This document shows, in pieces, positions 44,511 to 54,987 of a DNA stretch of 64,000 bases (the first letter of the stretch is position 1; the number at the start of each line of letters is the position of its first letter). The stretch spans positions 91,023-155,022 of the forward strand of contig NZ_JTDV01000016.1 of the NCBI RefSeq assembly GCF_000943555.1, given 5' to 3'. A program made the translations under genes and the position numbers. Source of the stretch: Neotamlana nanhaiensis (lineage in GTDB: Bacteria; Bacteroidota; Bacteroidia; Flavobacteriales; Flavobacteriaceae). The notes beneath the pieces were generated by a model. The model was given only the letters and a program-made list of their open reading frames with translations, ran no database searches and was not told the origin of the DNA.

Positions 44511-44734
44511 CAAAATTCAATTCAAAAATGCGCTTTGTTTCCTAAGTATTAAATAACTGTTAGTATTTGTTTTAGGTCTGTTTTATGCGATTCATAATTA
44601 ATAACTTGGTCATTGATCATATCGCTTATTCATTTAAAGAAATGGAGCCTAATATCGAATTTTAAATATAGGATACAACTCTATTAGCTTTTTTTTACTA
44701 GTATTTTTACGTTTTAAGTAAATGTTATTAAAAG

Positions 44735-44767
44735 AAAAAGCGCTAAACTGTTAATTTAGCGCTTTTT
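44735..44767. terminator. Bidirectional terminator after atpC
   Basis: Perfect 13-bp stem AAAAAGCGCTAAA (44735-44747) / TTTAGCGCTTTTT (44755-44767), with loop CTGTTAA. The A/T ends give U-runs in both directions, ending the atpD-atpC transcript and any read-through from the GNAT gene. Confidence 0.88.
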
Positions 44768-44788
44768 GTATGGTTGTAAAAGTTATTA

Positions 44789-45082
44789 TTAATCTGCTAG
44801 AACAATAACTTTATCATTATTAGTTTCTATAGTTCCAGAATTGATGGTAACCGTAAGTACTTTTTTATCGTCGTGATGCGGCACAATACTTCCGTGTAAA
44901 TCGTCAAGCTCTAAATGGCTTTGCGAATGCGTTCTTATTTTAACAGTACCTTCTTTTAAAAGCGATACTATTGGTGCGTGACCTTTTAATAATTCAAATT
45001 CGCCGTTTACACCTGGCACAACAACAGAATCTACTTCCGAACTAAAAAGTGTTGCTTCTGGTGATACAATTTCTAAATACAT
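44789..45082 (-). CDS. atpC: ATP synthase F1 epsilon subunit, short form
   Basis: 97 residues, consisting only of the N-terminal beta-sandwich (EIVSPEATLFSSEVDSVVVP, GVNGEFELLKGHAPIVSLLK, ending TNNDKVIVLAD). The C-terminal helical hairpin that inhibits ATP hydrolysis in many bacteria is absent, as is usual in Bacteroidota. It follows atpD in a two-gene operon, separated by 77 bp of repeat-like sequence. The other ATP synthase genes are not in the window. Confidence 0.94.
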   Translation of the reverse strand: MYLEIVSPEATLFSSEVDSVVVPGVNGEFELLKGHAPIVSLLKEGTVKIRTHSQSHLELDDLHGSIVPHHDDKKVLTVTINSGTIETNNDKVIVLAD

Positions 45083-45090
45083 ATTTTTTT

Positions 45091-45156
45091 AGTTTGCAGT
45101 TAACAGTCTACAGTTTGCAGTCACACTGAGGACTAAATACTGAATACTGCGAACTG
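45091..45156. repeat. CAGT-rich repeat in the atpD-atpC spacer
   Basis: AGTTTGCAGT (45091-45100), AACAGTCTACAGTTTGCAGT (45102-45121) and ACTGAATACTGCGAACTG (45138-45155) are iterated and partly inverted copies of one short motif. CAGTTTGCAGT near 45111 pairs imperfectly with ACTGCGAACTG. Such strings occur as dispersed intergenic repeats in flavobacteria. This one splits the two ATP synthase genes. Confidence 0.6.
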
Positions 45157-45159
45157 ATT

Positions 45160-46671
<1,512 letters not shown>

Positions 46672-46787
46672 TTATTTGTTTAATATTATGTGTTTTAATT
46701 AAATGAAAACACTTTTAGTTTTCGCGTGCAAAGATATACCTTTTAATTTAAATTGAAAGTTGTTTTTTCGTGTTTTTTCATAATAAA

Positions 46788-46814
46788 AAAACACCTTCAA
46801 ATTGAAGGTGTTTT
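46788..46814 (-). terminator. Terminator after the SGNH lipoprotein gene
   Basis: Stem AAAACACCTTCAA (46788-46800) pairs with TTGAAGGTGTTTT (46802-46814). On the minus strand the stem is followed by a T-run (complement of the A-run 46785-46791), ending the TonB receptor/SGNH transcript. Confidence 0.85.
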
Positions 46815-46835
46815 ATATTTTGTGAAATTTTTAAC

Positions 46836-48503
46836 TTATTGTAGTAAAGGTGAATAGTTAGTAGGATAGTTTCCTATGTCTACTAAACTCTTCGACGCTT
46901 CAAAATTACTACCGTAGGTGGCATCAATAGCTTTCATAAATTCGTTCGCTATATATGCATTTCCTCTAGCGGTTAAATGTACGCCATCTAAAGAAAAGGC
47001 GCCACCAGTTACTAAGTTTGATGTTAGTATGAAATTATCTGAAGCCAAACCAGAGCTTGCTAATTGTGATAATAAAGCATTAGCATCAACAAAGGCTAAA
47101 CCAGCAGCATCGGCTGCATTTTTAATAGTGGTGTTAAAAGCATCAGTTGCAGCTTTAATTTCTGCTTGTTCACTTGGTAAAAGCACCCAATGGTCTGCCA
47201 ACGGTAATGTTATACCATGTACCGAAAATTGATCGGCTAAGGCTTTAGGAATGTTACTTGCCTGTAATGCTGTTGATGAATTTTCGCTTACTTCTCCTAT
47301 GGCTGTTTTACTAGTTAATAATAATAAATCGTTTGCATTGGCTTGTCTTGCTTGCCCGTAAGCGTTACCCATTAATTGAGCTACCATTGGAGCTGCCTCT
47401 GCGGGTAAACCTAAACTTTGCACAAATAATGAAAAACTATCACTTGCACCCAAAGCGCCAGCTATTTGCGCTGATAAATTTGGTAATGTTTTATCGTGAA
47501 TTACAACACCATTAGCTTCGGTTGTAGAAAAAGTAATGGTTCTCGATGGGTCGATGGCTGCAAAAACTTGGTTAATAGCTCCAAATACAGTGTTTAATAG
47601 AGGTATTTGAGCTACAAGTTCCGGACCAGTGTCTTCATCGTTTGGATCTAATGCGTTATAAGGAATGGTTGTAAATTGAGGAATATCGGTAACATAAGGA
47701 ATGTTAGCCATAACACCTTTAGCGCCATTTGATGTTAATGAACTTACGAGAGTGCTAATAGCAAAGTTGAAGGTAGTTTGATCGGTAATAGGATCTGAAC
47801 CATTACCACCAGAAATAGCATAACCTAATACATCGTTATTTCCTGCCCAAAGCGTGAAAAATGTAGGGTTTTGAGCCATAGCTAATTCTAAAACACTAGC
47901 ATCTGGCGTACTTCCTGTCATACGTATAAAATAAGGGTTTGCAGCAGCAGGGAAATTTGCAATATTTCCAAACCCAGGAGCAATTAAATGATATCCCTTA
48001 GCGCCAGGTACGCCCATGTTGTTAAATGGACCTGTTGGGTTGTTTAATAAAAAATCGGTAGTTGGCATAACTGGACCAATAACATCAGTTAGTGCTAAAG
48101 GCGCACCACCTGTGGTTACCAATCGAGGTGTAAATAATTGTTCGCCAGTTAAAGGGCTAATAACAGGATTTCCGCCTAAAATAAGTCCGCCAAAATTATC
48201 GTTCATTAATGGTTGCGTAAATGTACCACCGCCTACCATGGCAAATTGTTTCGATAAAATGTTTGGCATAGAGTTTTCTTGAGCGGCCTTAAAAAGGGCA
48301 TTGTCAGTATATCCTGCAGTTAAAGAGTTTCCTACGGAAACATATGTTGAAAAATCTACAGAACCTGCTGTTAAATTAGGAACAACTTCTGTGCTTGTAT
48401 CAATATTAAAATCGGCTAAAACATCTTCAGGCTCATTACAAGAAACCAATCCGATAAGTGAAACAAATAGCCATATGTATTTTGTGTTAATCATCTTTTT
48501 CAT
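46836..48503 (-). CDS. SGNH/GDSL-type hydrolase lipoprotein
   Basis: 555 residues with a lipobox LVSC (C22). SGNH blocks are visible: nucleophile S60 in VSVGNSLTAGY, WAGNNDVLGYA (Gly-x-Asn-Asp) and a C-terminal DGVHLTARGNAYIA (Asp-x-x-His). Between them is an expanded region of about 300 residues, longer than ordinary SGNH lipases. It is a probable surface esterase or lipase; the substrate is unknown. It starts 2 bp after the stop of the upstream TonB receptor gene, so the two work together. Confidence 0.88.
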   Translation of the reverse strand: MKKMINTKYIWLFVSLIGLVSCNEPEDVLADFNIDTSTEVVPNLTAGSVDFSTYVSVGNSLTAGYTDNALFKAAQENSMPNILSKQFAMVGGGTFTQPLMNDNFGGLILGGNPVISPLTGEQLFTPRLVTTGGAPLALTDVIGPVMPTTDFLLNNPTGPFNNMGVPGAKGYHLIAPGFGNIANFPAAANPYFIRMTGSTPDASVLELAMAQNPTFFTLWAGNNDVLGYAISGGNGSDPITDQTTFNFAISTLVSSLTSNGAKGVMANIPYVTDIPQFTTIPYNALDPNDEDTGPELVAQIPLLNTVFGAINQVFAAIDPSRTITFSTTEANGVVIHDKTLPNLSAQIAGALGASDSFSLFVQSLGLPAEAAPMVAQLMGNAYGQARQANANDLLLLTSKTAIGEVSENSSTALQASNIPKALADQFSVHGITLPLADHWVLLPSEQAEIKAATDAFNTTIKNAADAAGLAFVDANALLSQLASSGLASDNFILTSNLVTGGAFSLDGVHLTARGNAYIANEFMKAIDATYGSNFEASKSLVDIGNYPTNYSPLLQ

Positions 48504-48505
48504 AA

Positions 48506-51259
48506 TTATAGGTTGTTAATTGTCCAAGAAACGTAGTACATCGATCCGATGTTTCCTGTGCCAAAAGCAGTAAAGTACTCATCGCCTAATAAGTTAGTAG
48601 CCCCTAATTTGAAGGCTGATTTAATTTTAGGCACTTTATAATTAATTTGAGCGTCAACCACATGGAATTCTGGAACTAAGCCGTTACCAAATGTGGCTTC
48701 CCAGTAGTAATCGTCACTAAATCTGTAAGCGATATTAAAACCGAAATTTTTAAACAAATTGGTGTGTCCAAATGAAGCTTTAAATTTATGCTCTGGAGTA
48801 TTGAAGTTTGTTGTAAAATCTGGAAATTGTTGACGATCGAAATCTAATTTTGCATAAGTATAACTTCCGCTTAAATCGAAACCACCAAACACTTTTGTTG
48901 ATATTCCAACAGAAGCACCGTATGAGTTTACATCGGCAGGTGAGTTGGTGTAAGTGCTGTATGCTTGGTAATCGTCGTTTGCAATAGCAGCAACCGAAGC
49001 ACTACCATCACCAACAGTTCCGTAAAATGGTGAAATAACCACTTCCTGAGAAATAAAATCTTGATACTTGTTATAGTACGCACTAAAATCTACGACTACA
49101 CTATTAAATTTACCACGATATCCAACTTCGGCAGAAGTTACTTGCTCTGGTTTTATAATATCTGGGTTTGAAACTTCAAGGACTGCAGGGTTTCCTGTTT
49201 CGGCTAATGCCATTACAGAGCTAGCAGTATATGAGTTTTCATAAGCAACACGTCCTGTTTGAGTAATGCTTTGTTGTTGTGTTAATGCTTGCCCTTCTGG
49301 ACTTAAAGAAAAAGTTCTTTCATAGCGATCTAAGTTATCAGGCGCCGAACCAACTAAAATAGCTCTACCAGCATCTAGACCAATAAATAAATCTTGTGTT
49401 GTTGGATTTCTAAAACCAGTTTGAACAGAAGCTCTAATATTGTGGTCTTCGTTAAGCGTTAAACCTAACGATAAACGAGGTGATACAAATCCGTTAAAAA
49501 ATTCAGATTTGTCGTAGCGAGCAGATCCAGTGATTTTAAGACTTAAATCATCATTAAATTCGATAGTTTTTTGCATTTGAGTATAAATACCAAACTCTGA
49601 ATAATCAATAGAACCATCGGTATCTGTGTAAATAGTACCAAATGAATTTAAGCTATAGCGTCGGTATGAACCACCAACTTGAATTTCTGCCCAATCCATT
49701 AAGTGCCCAAAATTGTAATTCGCATCGGCATGGTAGTATTTTGATGCATCTTGAAATTTTGAACCTGTAGCTAAATTGGGATCGTTTATGCTTCGGTTAA
49801 AAGCAGCTTGGTATTCTGGTGTTCCTGGTAAATATCTACCAGATTCGGCTTGAGCACGAGCAGCGGCATGGGCTTGGGCTTCGGTAGCACCACCAAGTGT
49901 AGCGCCAGCATAGGTTTCAATGTATTGTTTAAACCAATCTTCGTCACTTTTCCAAGCACGGTTTATGTTAATACCAGTAAAAACCATATCATACGAATCT
50001 CCAGCTTTATCGGCTACAACATAACCCCTTAAGAAGAAGTTGTCGTTTTTAAATTCTAATTTATGTTGTTGTTGAAAGAAATTGTCGATGTAGTAACGGT
50101 TTGTACCTTGGTAAATGGTAGAACCTGTTCCTACTTTACCAACATATTGAATTTCGAAATCGTTCGCCCACGGACGTAAATATAAACCCCAATCGGCTTT
50201 AATACTTTCAGCATTATAATCGGTTAAATCGCGTTCGTTATAACCCGTTCTACTTACTTCAACATCTGGCATAATGCCTTTAATAGATTCTGGCGCTTCA
50301 GAACGGATATTAGCTGAAACTTCATCACCATAAACGTTAATACCATCATAATTTAAATTTGCTCGTGTTCTCGTAGCGTCAATTTTATCAACTTCACTAG
50401 TGGCTGCCCAATCGGTTCCTTGTAGGTAACCAAAGTTAATTTTAGCAGCAAAATGTTCGGTAAATTTATAGGCTGCTCGAAAATTTACATCGATATAATC
50501 GTTATCGCCAGCAGCTTCTTGCGAAGTGATTCCTTTTTTAACCGAACCACTAATACCTTGATGATCGAACGGATTTTTACTGCGCATAAATAAAATACCA
50601 TTAAAAGCGTTGGCTCCATATAGCGCCGAAGAAGCTCCTGGTAAAAGTTCTACGCTTAAAACATCGGTTTCAGTCATACCAACAAGGTTTCCAATGGGGA
50701 AATTTAATGCTGGCGTCGAGTTATCCATACCATCTACGAGCTGCATAAAACGATTGTTCGCAAACGTAGCAAAACCACGAGTGTTAACCGATTTAAAAGT
50801 TAAACTATTGGTGTTAACATCAACACCTTTAAGGTTTTCCAGTCCGTCGTAAAAATCGGCAGATGCTGTGTTTTTAATTTCTTTTAGGCCAAAGCGTTCA
50901 ACGGTTACAGGTGATTCAAAAACACGTTCTGGTGTTCTTGAAGCCGAAATTACAACTTCGTCGAGTGTGGTACCTTCTTTTAAAACAAAGTTTAATTTTT
51001 GGTTGTTTTGGGTAACCTCAATACTGGTACTTTCAAAACCAACGCTACTGGCTTGAACCGTAAATGGTGGGTTTTGAGCGTAGGTGAGCGTAAAGTTTCC
51101 ATCAAAATCAGTTACAACTCCTGTGGAGGTTCCTAAAATTAAAATGTTTGCTCCAGGAATGGGTTGGCTATTATCATCAACTACCGAACCCGAAATGGTG
51201 GTTTGGGCAAAAGAAATGCCACAAAATAATAACAATAAGAAATGGAGAATTGTTTTCAT
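48506..51259 (-). CDS. TonB-dependent receptor with carboxypeptidase-like N-terminal domain
   Basis: 917 residues with a signal peptide ending SFAQ. Residues about 20-100 are a CarboxypepD_reg-like domain (ISGSVVDDNSQPIPGANILI). The plug follows (VNTRGFATFANNRFMQLVDG, LLPGASSALYGANAFNGILF) and then a barrel of about 650 residues. It imports a large ligand across the outer membrane using TonB. The only partner gene is the SGNH lipoprotein immediately downstream, which suggests an ester-containing lipid or polymer ligand. The 200-bp upstream gap is AT-rich and holds no clear element other than weak promoter-like matches. Confidence 0.93.
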   Translation of the reverse strand: MKTILHFLLLLFCGISFAQTTISGSVVDDNSQPIPGANILILGTSTGVVTDFDGNFTLTYAQNPPFTVQASSVGFESTSIEVTQNNQKLNFVLKEGTTLDEVVISASRTPERVFESPVTVERFGLKEIKNTASADFYDGLENLKGVDVNTNSLTFKSVNTRGFATFANNRFMQLVDGMDNSTPALNFPIGNLVGMTETDVLSVELLPGASSALYGANAFNGILFMRSKNPFDHQGISGSVKKGITSQEAAGDNDYIDVNFRAAYKFTEHFAAKINFGYLQGTDWAATSEVDKIDATRTRANLNYDGINVYGDEVSANIRSEAPESIKGIMPDVEVSRTGYNERDLTDYNAESIKADWGLYLRPWANDFEIQYVGKVGTGSTIYQGTNRYYIDNFFQQQHKLEFKNDNFFLRGYVVADKAGDSYDMVFTGININRAWKSDEDWFKQYIETYAGATLGGATEAQAHAAARAQAESGRYLPGTPEYQAAFNRSINDPNLATGSKFQDASKYYHADANYNFGHLMDWAEIQVGGSYRRYSLNSFGTIYTDTDGSIDYSEFGIYTQMQKTIEFNDDLSLKITGSARYDKSEFFNGFVSPRLSLGLTLNEDHNIRASVQTGFRNPTTQDLFIGLDAGRAILVGSAPDNLDRYERTFSLSPEGQALTQQQSITQTGRVAYENSYTASSVMALAETGNPAVLEVSNPDIIKPEQVTSAEVGYRGKFNSVVVDFSAYYNKYQDFISQEVVISPFYGTVGDGSASVAAIANDDYQAYSTYTNSPADVNSYGASVGISTKVFGGFDLSGSYTYAKLDFDRQQFPDFTTNFNTPEHKFKASFGHTNLFKNFGFNIAYRFSDDYYWEATFGNGLVPEFHVVDAQINYKVPKIKSAFKLGATNLLGDEYFTAFGTGNIGSMYYVSWTINNL

Positions 51260-51459
51260 CTATCAAATTTAGTTTTAGTTCGAACAAGCAATATATGTAT
51301 ATTAATGCATTACTTAACATAAAAATAGAAAAAATTATGCATGCATATTAGTTTTTTAACAAAAAACGACTAAAAAAATTATTGTTTATGTAAAATAATA
51401 GGGTGTTGAGTAAGAATTAGTTTGTTTGGAGTTGCTAATTTAACAGAAACAAATGAAAC

Positions 51460-53313
51460 TTATTCTACCGTAACAGATTTAGCTAAATTACGTGGCTGAT
51501 CTACATTTTTATCGAGCATTACAGCAATGTGATATGATAAGAGTTGCAACGGAATTGTAGTTAATAATGGTGTTAAGAATTCCAGGGTTTCGGGAACTTC
51601 AATAACGTGGTCGGCAAGGGTTTTTACTTGCACGTCGCCTTCGGTTACAATACCAATTATGTTACCCTTTCTAGATTTTATTTCTTGAATATTACTTACC
51701 ACTTTTTCGTAATGTCCTTTTTTAGTAGCGATAACTACAATTGGCATATTTTCGTCGATTAAGGCAATTGGGCCGTGTTTCATTTCGGCTGCTGGATAAC
51801 CTTCGGCATGAATATATGAGATTTCTTTAAGTTTTAGTGCGCCTTCTAAAGCTACGGGGAAATTATATCCGCGACCTAAATACAAACAATTACGCGAATC
51901 TTTATAAATGTCTGATATTATTTTGATGTGAGCATCGGATTCTAAAGATTTTTCAACCTTTTTAGGAATCATTTCTAACTCTAGTAAATATTTTCTAAAA
52001 TCGGAACTACTAATAGTGCCTTTAGCTCTAGCTAAACGCAAGGCCATTAATGTGAGTACTGTAATTTGAGTTGTAAATGCTTTGGTTGATGCGACACCAA
52101 TTTCGGGACCCGCATGGGTATATGCACCCGCATTGGTTTCTCTTGCAATAGACGAACCTACTACATTACAAACACCAAATACAAAAGCCCCTTTAGATTT
52201 TGCAAGTTTTATTGCGGCTAAGGTATCTGCCGTTTCGCCAGATTGTGAAATAGCAATAACCACGTCGTTTTCGTTAATTACTGGGTTTCGGTATCTAAAT
52301 TCTGAAGCGTATTCAACTTCAACAGGAATTCTAGCTAAATCTTCAAAAATATATTCGGCTACTAAACCCGCATGCCATGAGGTACCACAAGCCACAATAA
52401 CAAACCGATTGGCATTTAGGAATTTTTTCATGTTATCCTCAACACCTGCCATTTTAATGATGGCTTCGTTACGTAGTAATCTACCGCGGTAAGTATCTCG
52501 AATAGCTTTTGGCTGTTCGTGAATTTCTTTAAGCATAAAATGCTCGTAACCACCTTTTTCAATTTGCTCTAAATTAAGCTGAAGCTTTTGTACGTAGGTT
52601 GGTACTAAGCTATCGTCTTTAATTTTTCTAACTTTTACGCCTTTTTTACGACTTACTATGGCCATTTCTTCGTCTTCTAAATACACGGCATCTTTGGTGT
52701 ACTCTAAAAATGGAGAGGCATCACTAGCAATAAAAAATTCGTTGTCGTTTTGGCCAATACCAATAGCTAAAGGGCTTCCAAGTCTGGCAACAACAACTTC
52801 TTCTGGTTTATTTTTATCGAAAACGGCAATGGCGTAGGCGCCAATTACTTGGTTTAGGGCTATTTGTACGGCTTGCCCAAGTTTTACGTTTTCTTGTTGT
52901 TTTACATCTTCAATAAGGTTAACAAGTACTTCGGTATCGGTGTCCGATTTAAAGGTATAACCTCTGGTTGTTAATTCTTGTTTTAAGGATTCGTAGTTTT
53001 CAATAATCCCATTATGGATAATTACCAAATCGCCAGAATTGGAGGTGTGCGGGTGCGAGTTAACGTCGTTGGGTACACCATGAGTAGCCCATCGGGTATG
53101 GCCAATGCCAACAGTACCTTGTTTGGTAATTTCGGCTTCTACACGTGCTTCTAAATCGGATACTTTTCCTTTTGTTTTCGAGACGTTTAGTGTTTTACCA
53201 TCGTAAAGTGCAATACCAGCACTATCGTAACCGCGGTATTCTAATCGTTTTAAACCTTCAATAATAATTGGGTAGGCGTCTCTATGGCCAATGTATCCTA
53301 CAATTCCGCACAT
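51460..53313 (-). CDS. glmS: Glutamine-fructose-6-phosphate aminotransferase (isomerising)
   Basis: 617 residues. Cys2 (MCGIVGYIGHRDAYP) is the N-terminal nucleophile for glutaminase activity. RLEYRGYDSAGIA and HTRWATHG belong to the same domain. Two SIS domains (about 290-420 and 460-600; ISQSGETADTLAAIKLAKSK, AEGYPAAEMKHGPIALID) isomerise fructose-6-P. The ending DQPRNLAKSVTVE is canonical. It makes glucosamine-6-P for peptidoglycan and LPS. It lies last in an operon with a DUF4270 lipoprotein and a GT5-like gene. Confidence 0.97.
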   Translation of the reverse strand: MCGIVGYIGHRDAYPIIIEGLKRLEYRGYDSAGIALYDGKTLNVSKTKGKVSDLEARVEAEITKQGTVGIGHTRWATHGVPNDVNSHPHTSNSGDLVIIHNGIIENYESLKQELTTRGYTFKSDTDTEVLVNLIEDVKQQENVKLGQAVQIALNQVIGAYAIAVFDKNKPEEVVVARLGSPLAIGIGQNDNEFFIASDASPFLEYTKDAVYLEDEEMAIVSRKKGVKVRKIKDDSLVPTYVQKLQLNLEQIEKGGYEHFMLKEIHEQPKAIRDTYRGRLLRNEAIIKMAGVEDNMKKFLNANRFVIVACGTSWHAGLVAEYIFEDLARIPVEVEYASEFRYRNPVINENDVVIAISQSGETADTLAAIKLAKSKGAFVFGVCNVVGSSIARETNAGAYTHAGPEIGVASTKAFTTQITVLTLMALRLARAKGTISSSDFRKYLLELEMIPKKVEKSLESDAHIKIISDIYKDSRNCLYLGRGYNFPVALEGALKLKEISYIHAEGYPAAEMKHGPIALIDENMPIVVIATKKGHYEKVVSNIQEIKSRKGNIIGIVTEGDVQVKTLADHVIEVPETLEFLTPLLTTIPLQLLSYHIAVMLDKNVDQPRNLAKSVTVE

Positions 53314-53334
53314 AATGTTTAGTTTTTACGTTTA

Positions 53335-53354
53335 TTAGTTTGGGGCTAAACTAA
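53335..53354 (-). promoter_or_regulatory. Short hairpin before glmS
   Basis: TTAGTTT (53335-53341) and AAACTAA (53348-53354) form a perfect 7-bp stem with a GGGGCT loop, 21 nt upstream of the glmS start in the 50-bp DUF4270-glmS gap. It is short and AT-rich, so it may have no function. The Firmicutes glmS ribozyme core is not seen. Confidence 0.3.
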
Positions 53355-53363
53355 AATGTATTT

Positions 53364-54965
53364 TTAGTTAGGTTCGGTAAAAAATATTTTAAGTTTTAAT
53401 TTTCGGTTTTCATTAGTTGCGTTACTGCCGTGTAAAATAGTACCTCTTGGAGAAATAAATGTTGCAGCAGGAATGCCTATAACTTCATCTTCACTATTTA
53501 ATATTTCGGCATTATCGGTATAGTTTACGTTGTTTGAAATTACTAAACCAATTTTGGTGTTTTCGGTTTCCGAATCGCTTAATAATAAATTGTAAAAATG
53601 ATCGGTTAAACGAATTTTGTACATTCCCGAAATAGTATCGCGTTGGCTTAAACTAATTATTCGAGAGTTTACTGGTGTTGAGGTGTTTGCCGAAAGATCG
53701 TTTACGTAATCGTATGTATATGTGTTGTTAATTATGTCGTAGGCATAAATACGATCATATCTGTGATAATTTTCGCCGTACGGATTTGTGTTAATTAAAG
53801 AGTCTTCGTAAACCTCTAAATGCACTTCGTTAATTAATTTTGCAAGATTGTCGTCGCCGTTTAAAAATTCATCTTTAAAAGCTTGCACACCGTTAGGGAA
53901 TAAATCTACAATGGCCATCGAACCTGCTTGACCTTTTAGGTATAATTTATCGTCGCCTTCGGTTTTGTTAGGCGTAGGTATAGTTACCAAATTGTAATTG
54001 TTTATAATAGGATTTACAATATTTCCAGTAAAAGTCAACACGTAAGTCCCATCTGTTCGTTCGCCTTCGGTTGTAGAGTCTTTAGTGTAGTTTATGGTAA
54101 TGCTAGCATCGGTTGAAGCTAAATTTAATAAAGCCATACTACCGTCTCCATTGGTTGATTCGGCTTTAATGTATAAACCTCTAAAGTACTTTTTAAATTT
54201 ACTTAGGTTGTTTAATTCCTCGGCGTCTTGTTGTGCAATAAAGGTATTGTACCAAAAACTTAAATCATCGGGGTTAGTAATAGTGTGTCTTAGTGCCGGA
54301 GCAGCATAGGTTGTATCTGTATCTGTAATTATTTGGATGCTTTGTTCGCTAGGTTTAAATTCGGGGATTTCTAAAAGTTTTTCCTTTGCGTGTTCATCAA
54401 AGTTAATGGTAAAGGTGCCTGTAAACATTGAGTTTTCTGAACTGTTAGAATTCGAAAAATAATTTTGTATACTATTATCTTCCGAATTAGGATTGCCATC
54501 TCTTAAAAAATAGTCGTTTTGGTAAACAGAAAGTTTAATAGGAGCCGATGTGTTTCCGTAAATGGAATCTAATTGGTATTCGGCATTGCCATCGGTGTCG
54601 TAATTTACAATGGTACTGTAATAAGGAATGTTTAAAACAACAGATTCTATCTCTGGGTTTGTTCCAAAATCTGGACTATAAGTAGAAGGCGTAACCTGTG
54701 CCACAATACTAGCCGATGTTAGTCCGTAAGCAGGATCGTTAAAAACACCTAACATGTTGGATGATAAGCTGTTAATTTGTACCGAGTCTAGCTTTTTATT
54801 GTAAGCAACAACAGGTAGTTCTTTAAATTTTGTAGAAAAATTTGTGTTGTCTTTTCCTAAAACGTCACTTTCTATTACGTTAAAATCTCTATCACAAGCA
54901 ATAAAAAATGCTGCAAGTATTAAAAAAGCAACAGGAAACTTAAGGGCATTAAAATTCTTTTTCAT
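53364..54965 (-). CDS. DUF4270 lipoprotein
   Basis: 533 residues with a lipobox FFIAC (C24). The body shows the pattern of the DUF4270 family, a Bacteroidota lipoprotein family with about eight beta-rich blocks (SLVLNIPYYSTIVNYDTDGN-like, FTGTFTINFDEHAKEKLLEI, GLYIKAESTNGDGSMALLNL). It is likely surface-exposed; function unknown. It follows the GT5-like gene by 22 bp and precedes glmS; the gene order is conserved in flavobacteria to my knowledge. Confidence 0.9.
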   Translation of the reverse strand: MKKNFNALKFPVAFLILAAFFIACDRDFNVIESDVLGKDNTNFSTKFKELPVVAYNKKLDSVQINSLSSNMLGVFNDPAYGLTSASIVAQVTPSTYSPDFGTNPEIESVVLNIPYYSTIVNYDTDGNAEYQLDSIYGNTSAPIKLSVYQNDYFLRDGNPNSEDNSIQNYFSNSNSSENSMFTGTFTINFDEHAKEKLLEIPEFKPSEQSIQIITDTDTTYAAPALRHTITNPDDLSFWYNTFIAQQDAEELNNLSKFKKYFRGLYIKAESTNGDGSMALLNLASTDASITINYTKDSTTEGERTDGTYVLTFTGNIVNPIINNYNLVTIPTPNKTEGDDKLYLKGQAGSMAIVDLFPNGVQAFKDEFLNGDDNLAKLINEVHLEVYEDSLINTNPYGENYHRYDRIYAYDIINNTYTYDYVNDLSANTSTPVNSRIISLSQRDTISGMYKIRLTDHFYNLLLSDSETENTKIGLVISNNVNYTDNAEILNSEDEVIGIPAATFISPRGTILHGSNATNENRKLKLKIFFTEPN

Positions 54966-54987
54966 AGATTTTTATAAGAAATGCTGT

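Noticed and set aside
53314..53363. Possible glmS ribozyme or riboswitch
   Set aside because: The gap is only 50 bp, holds one 7-bp hairpin, and lacks the conserved glmS ribozyme core.
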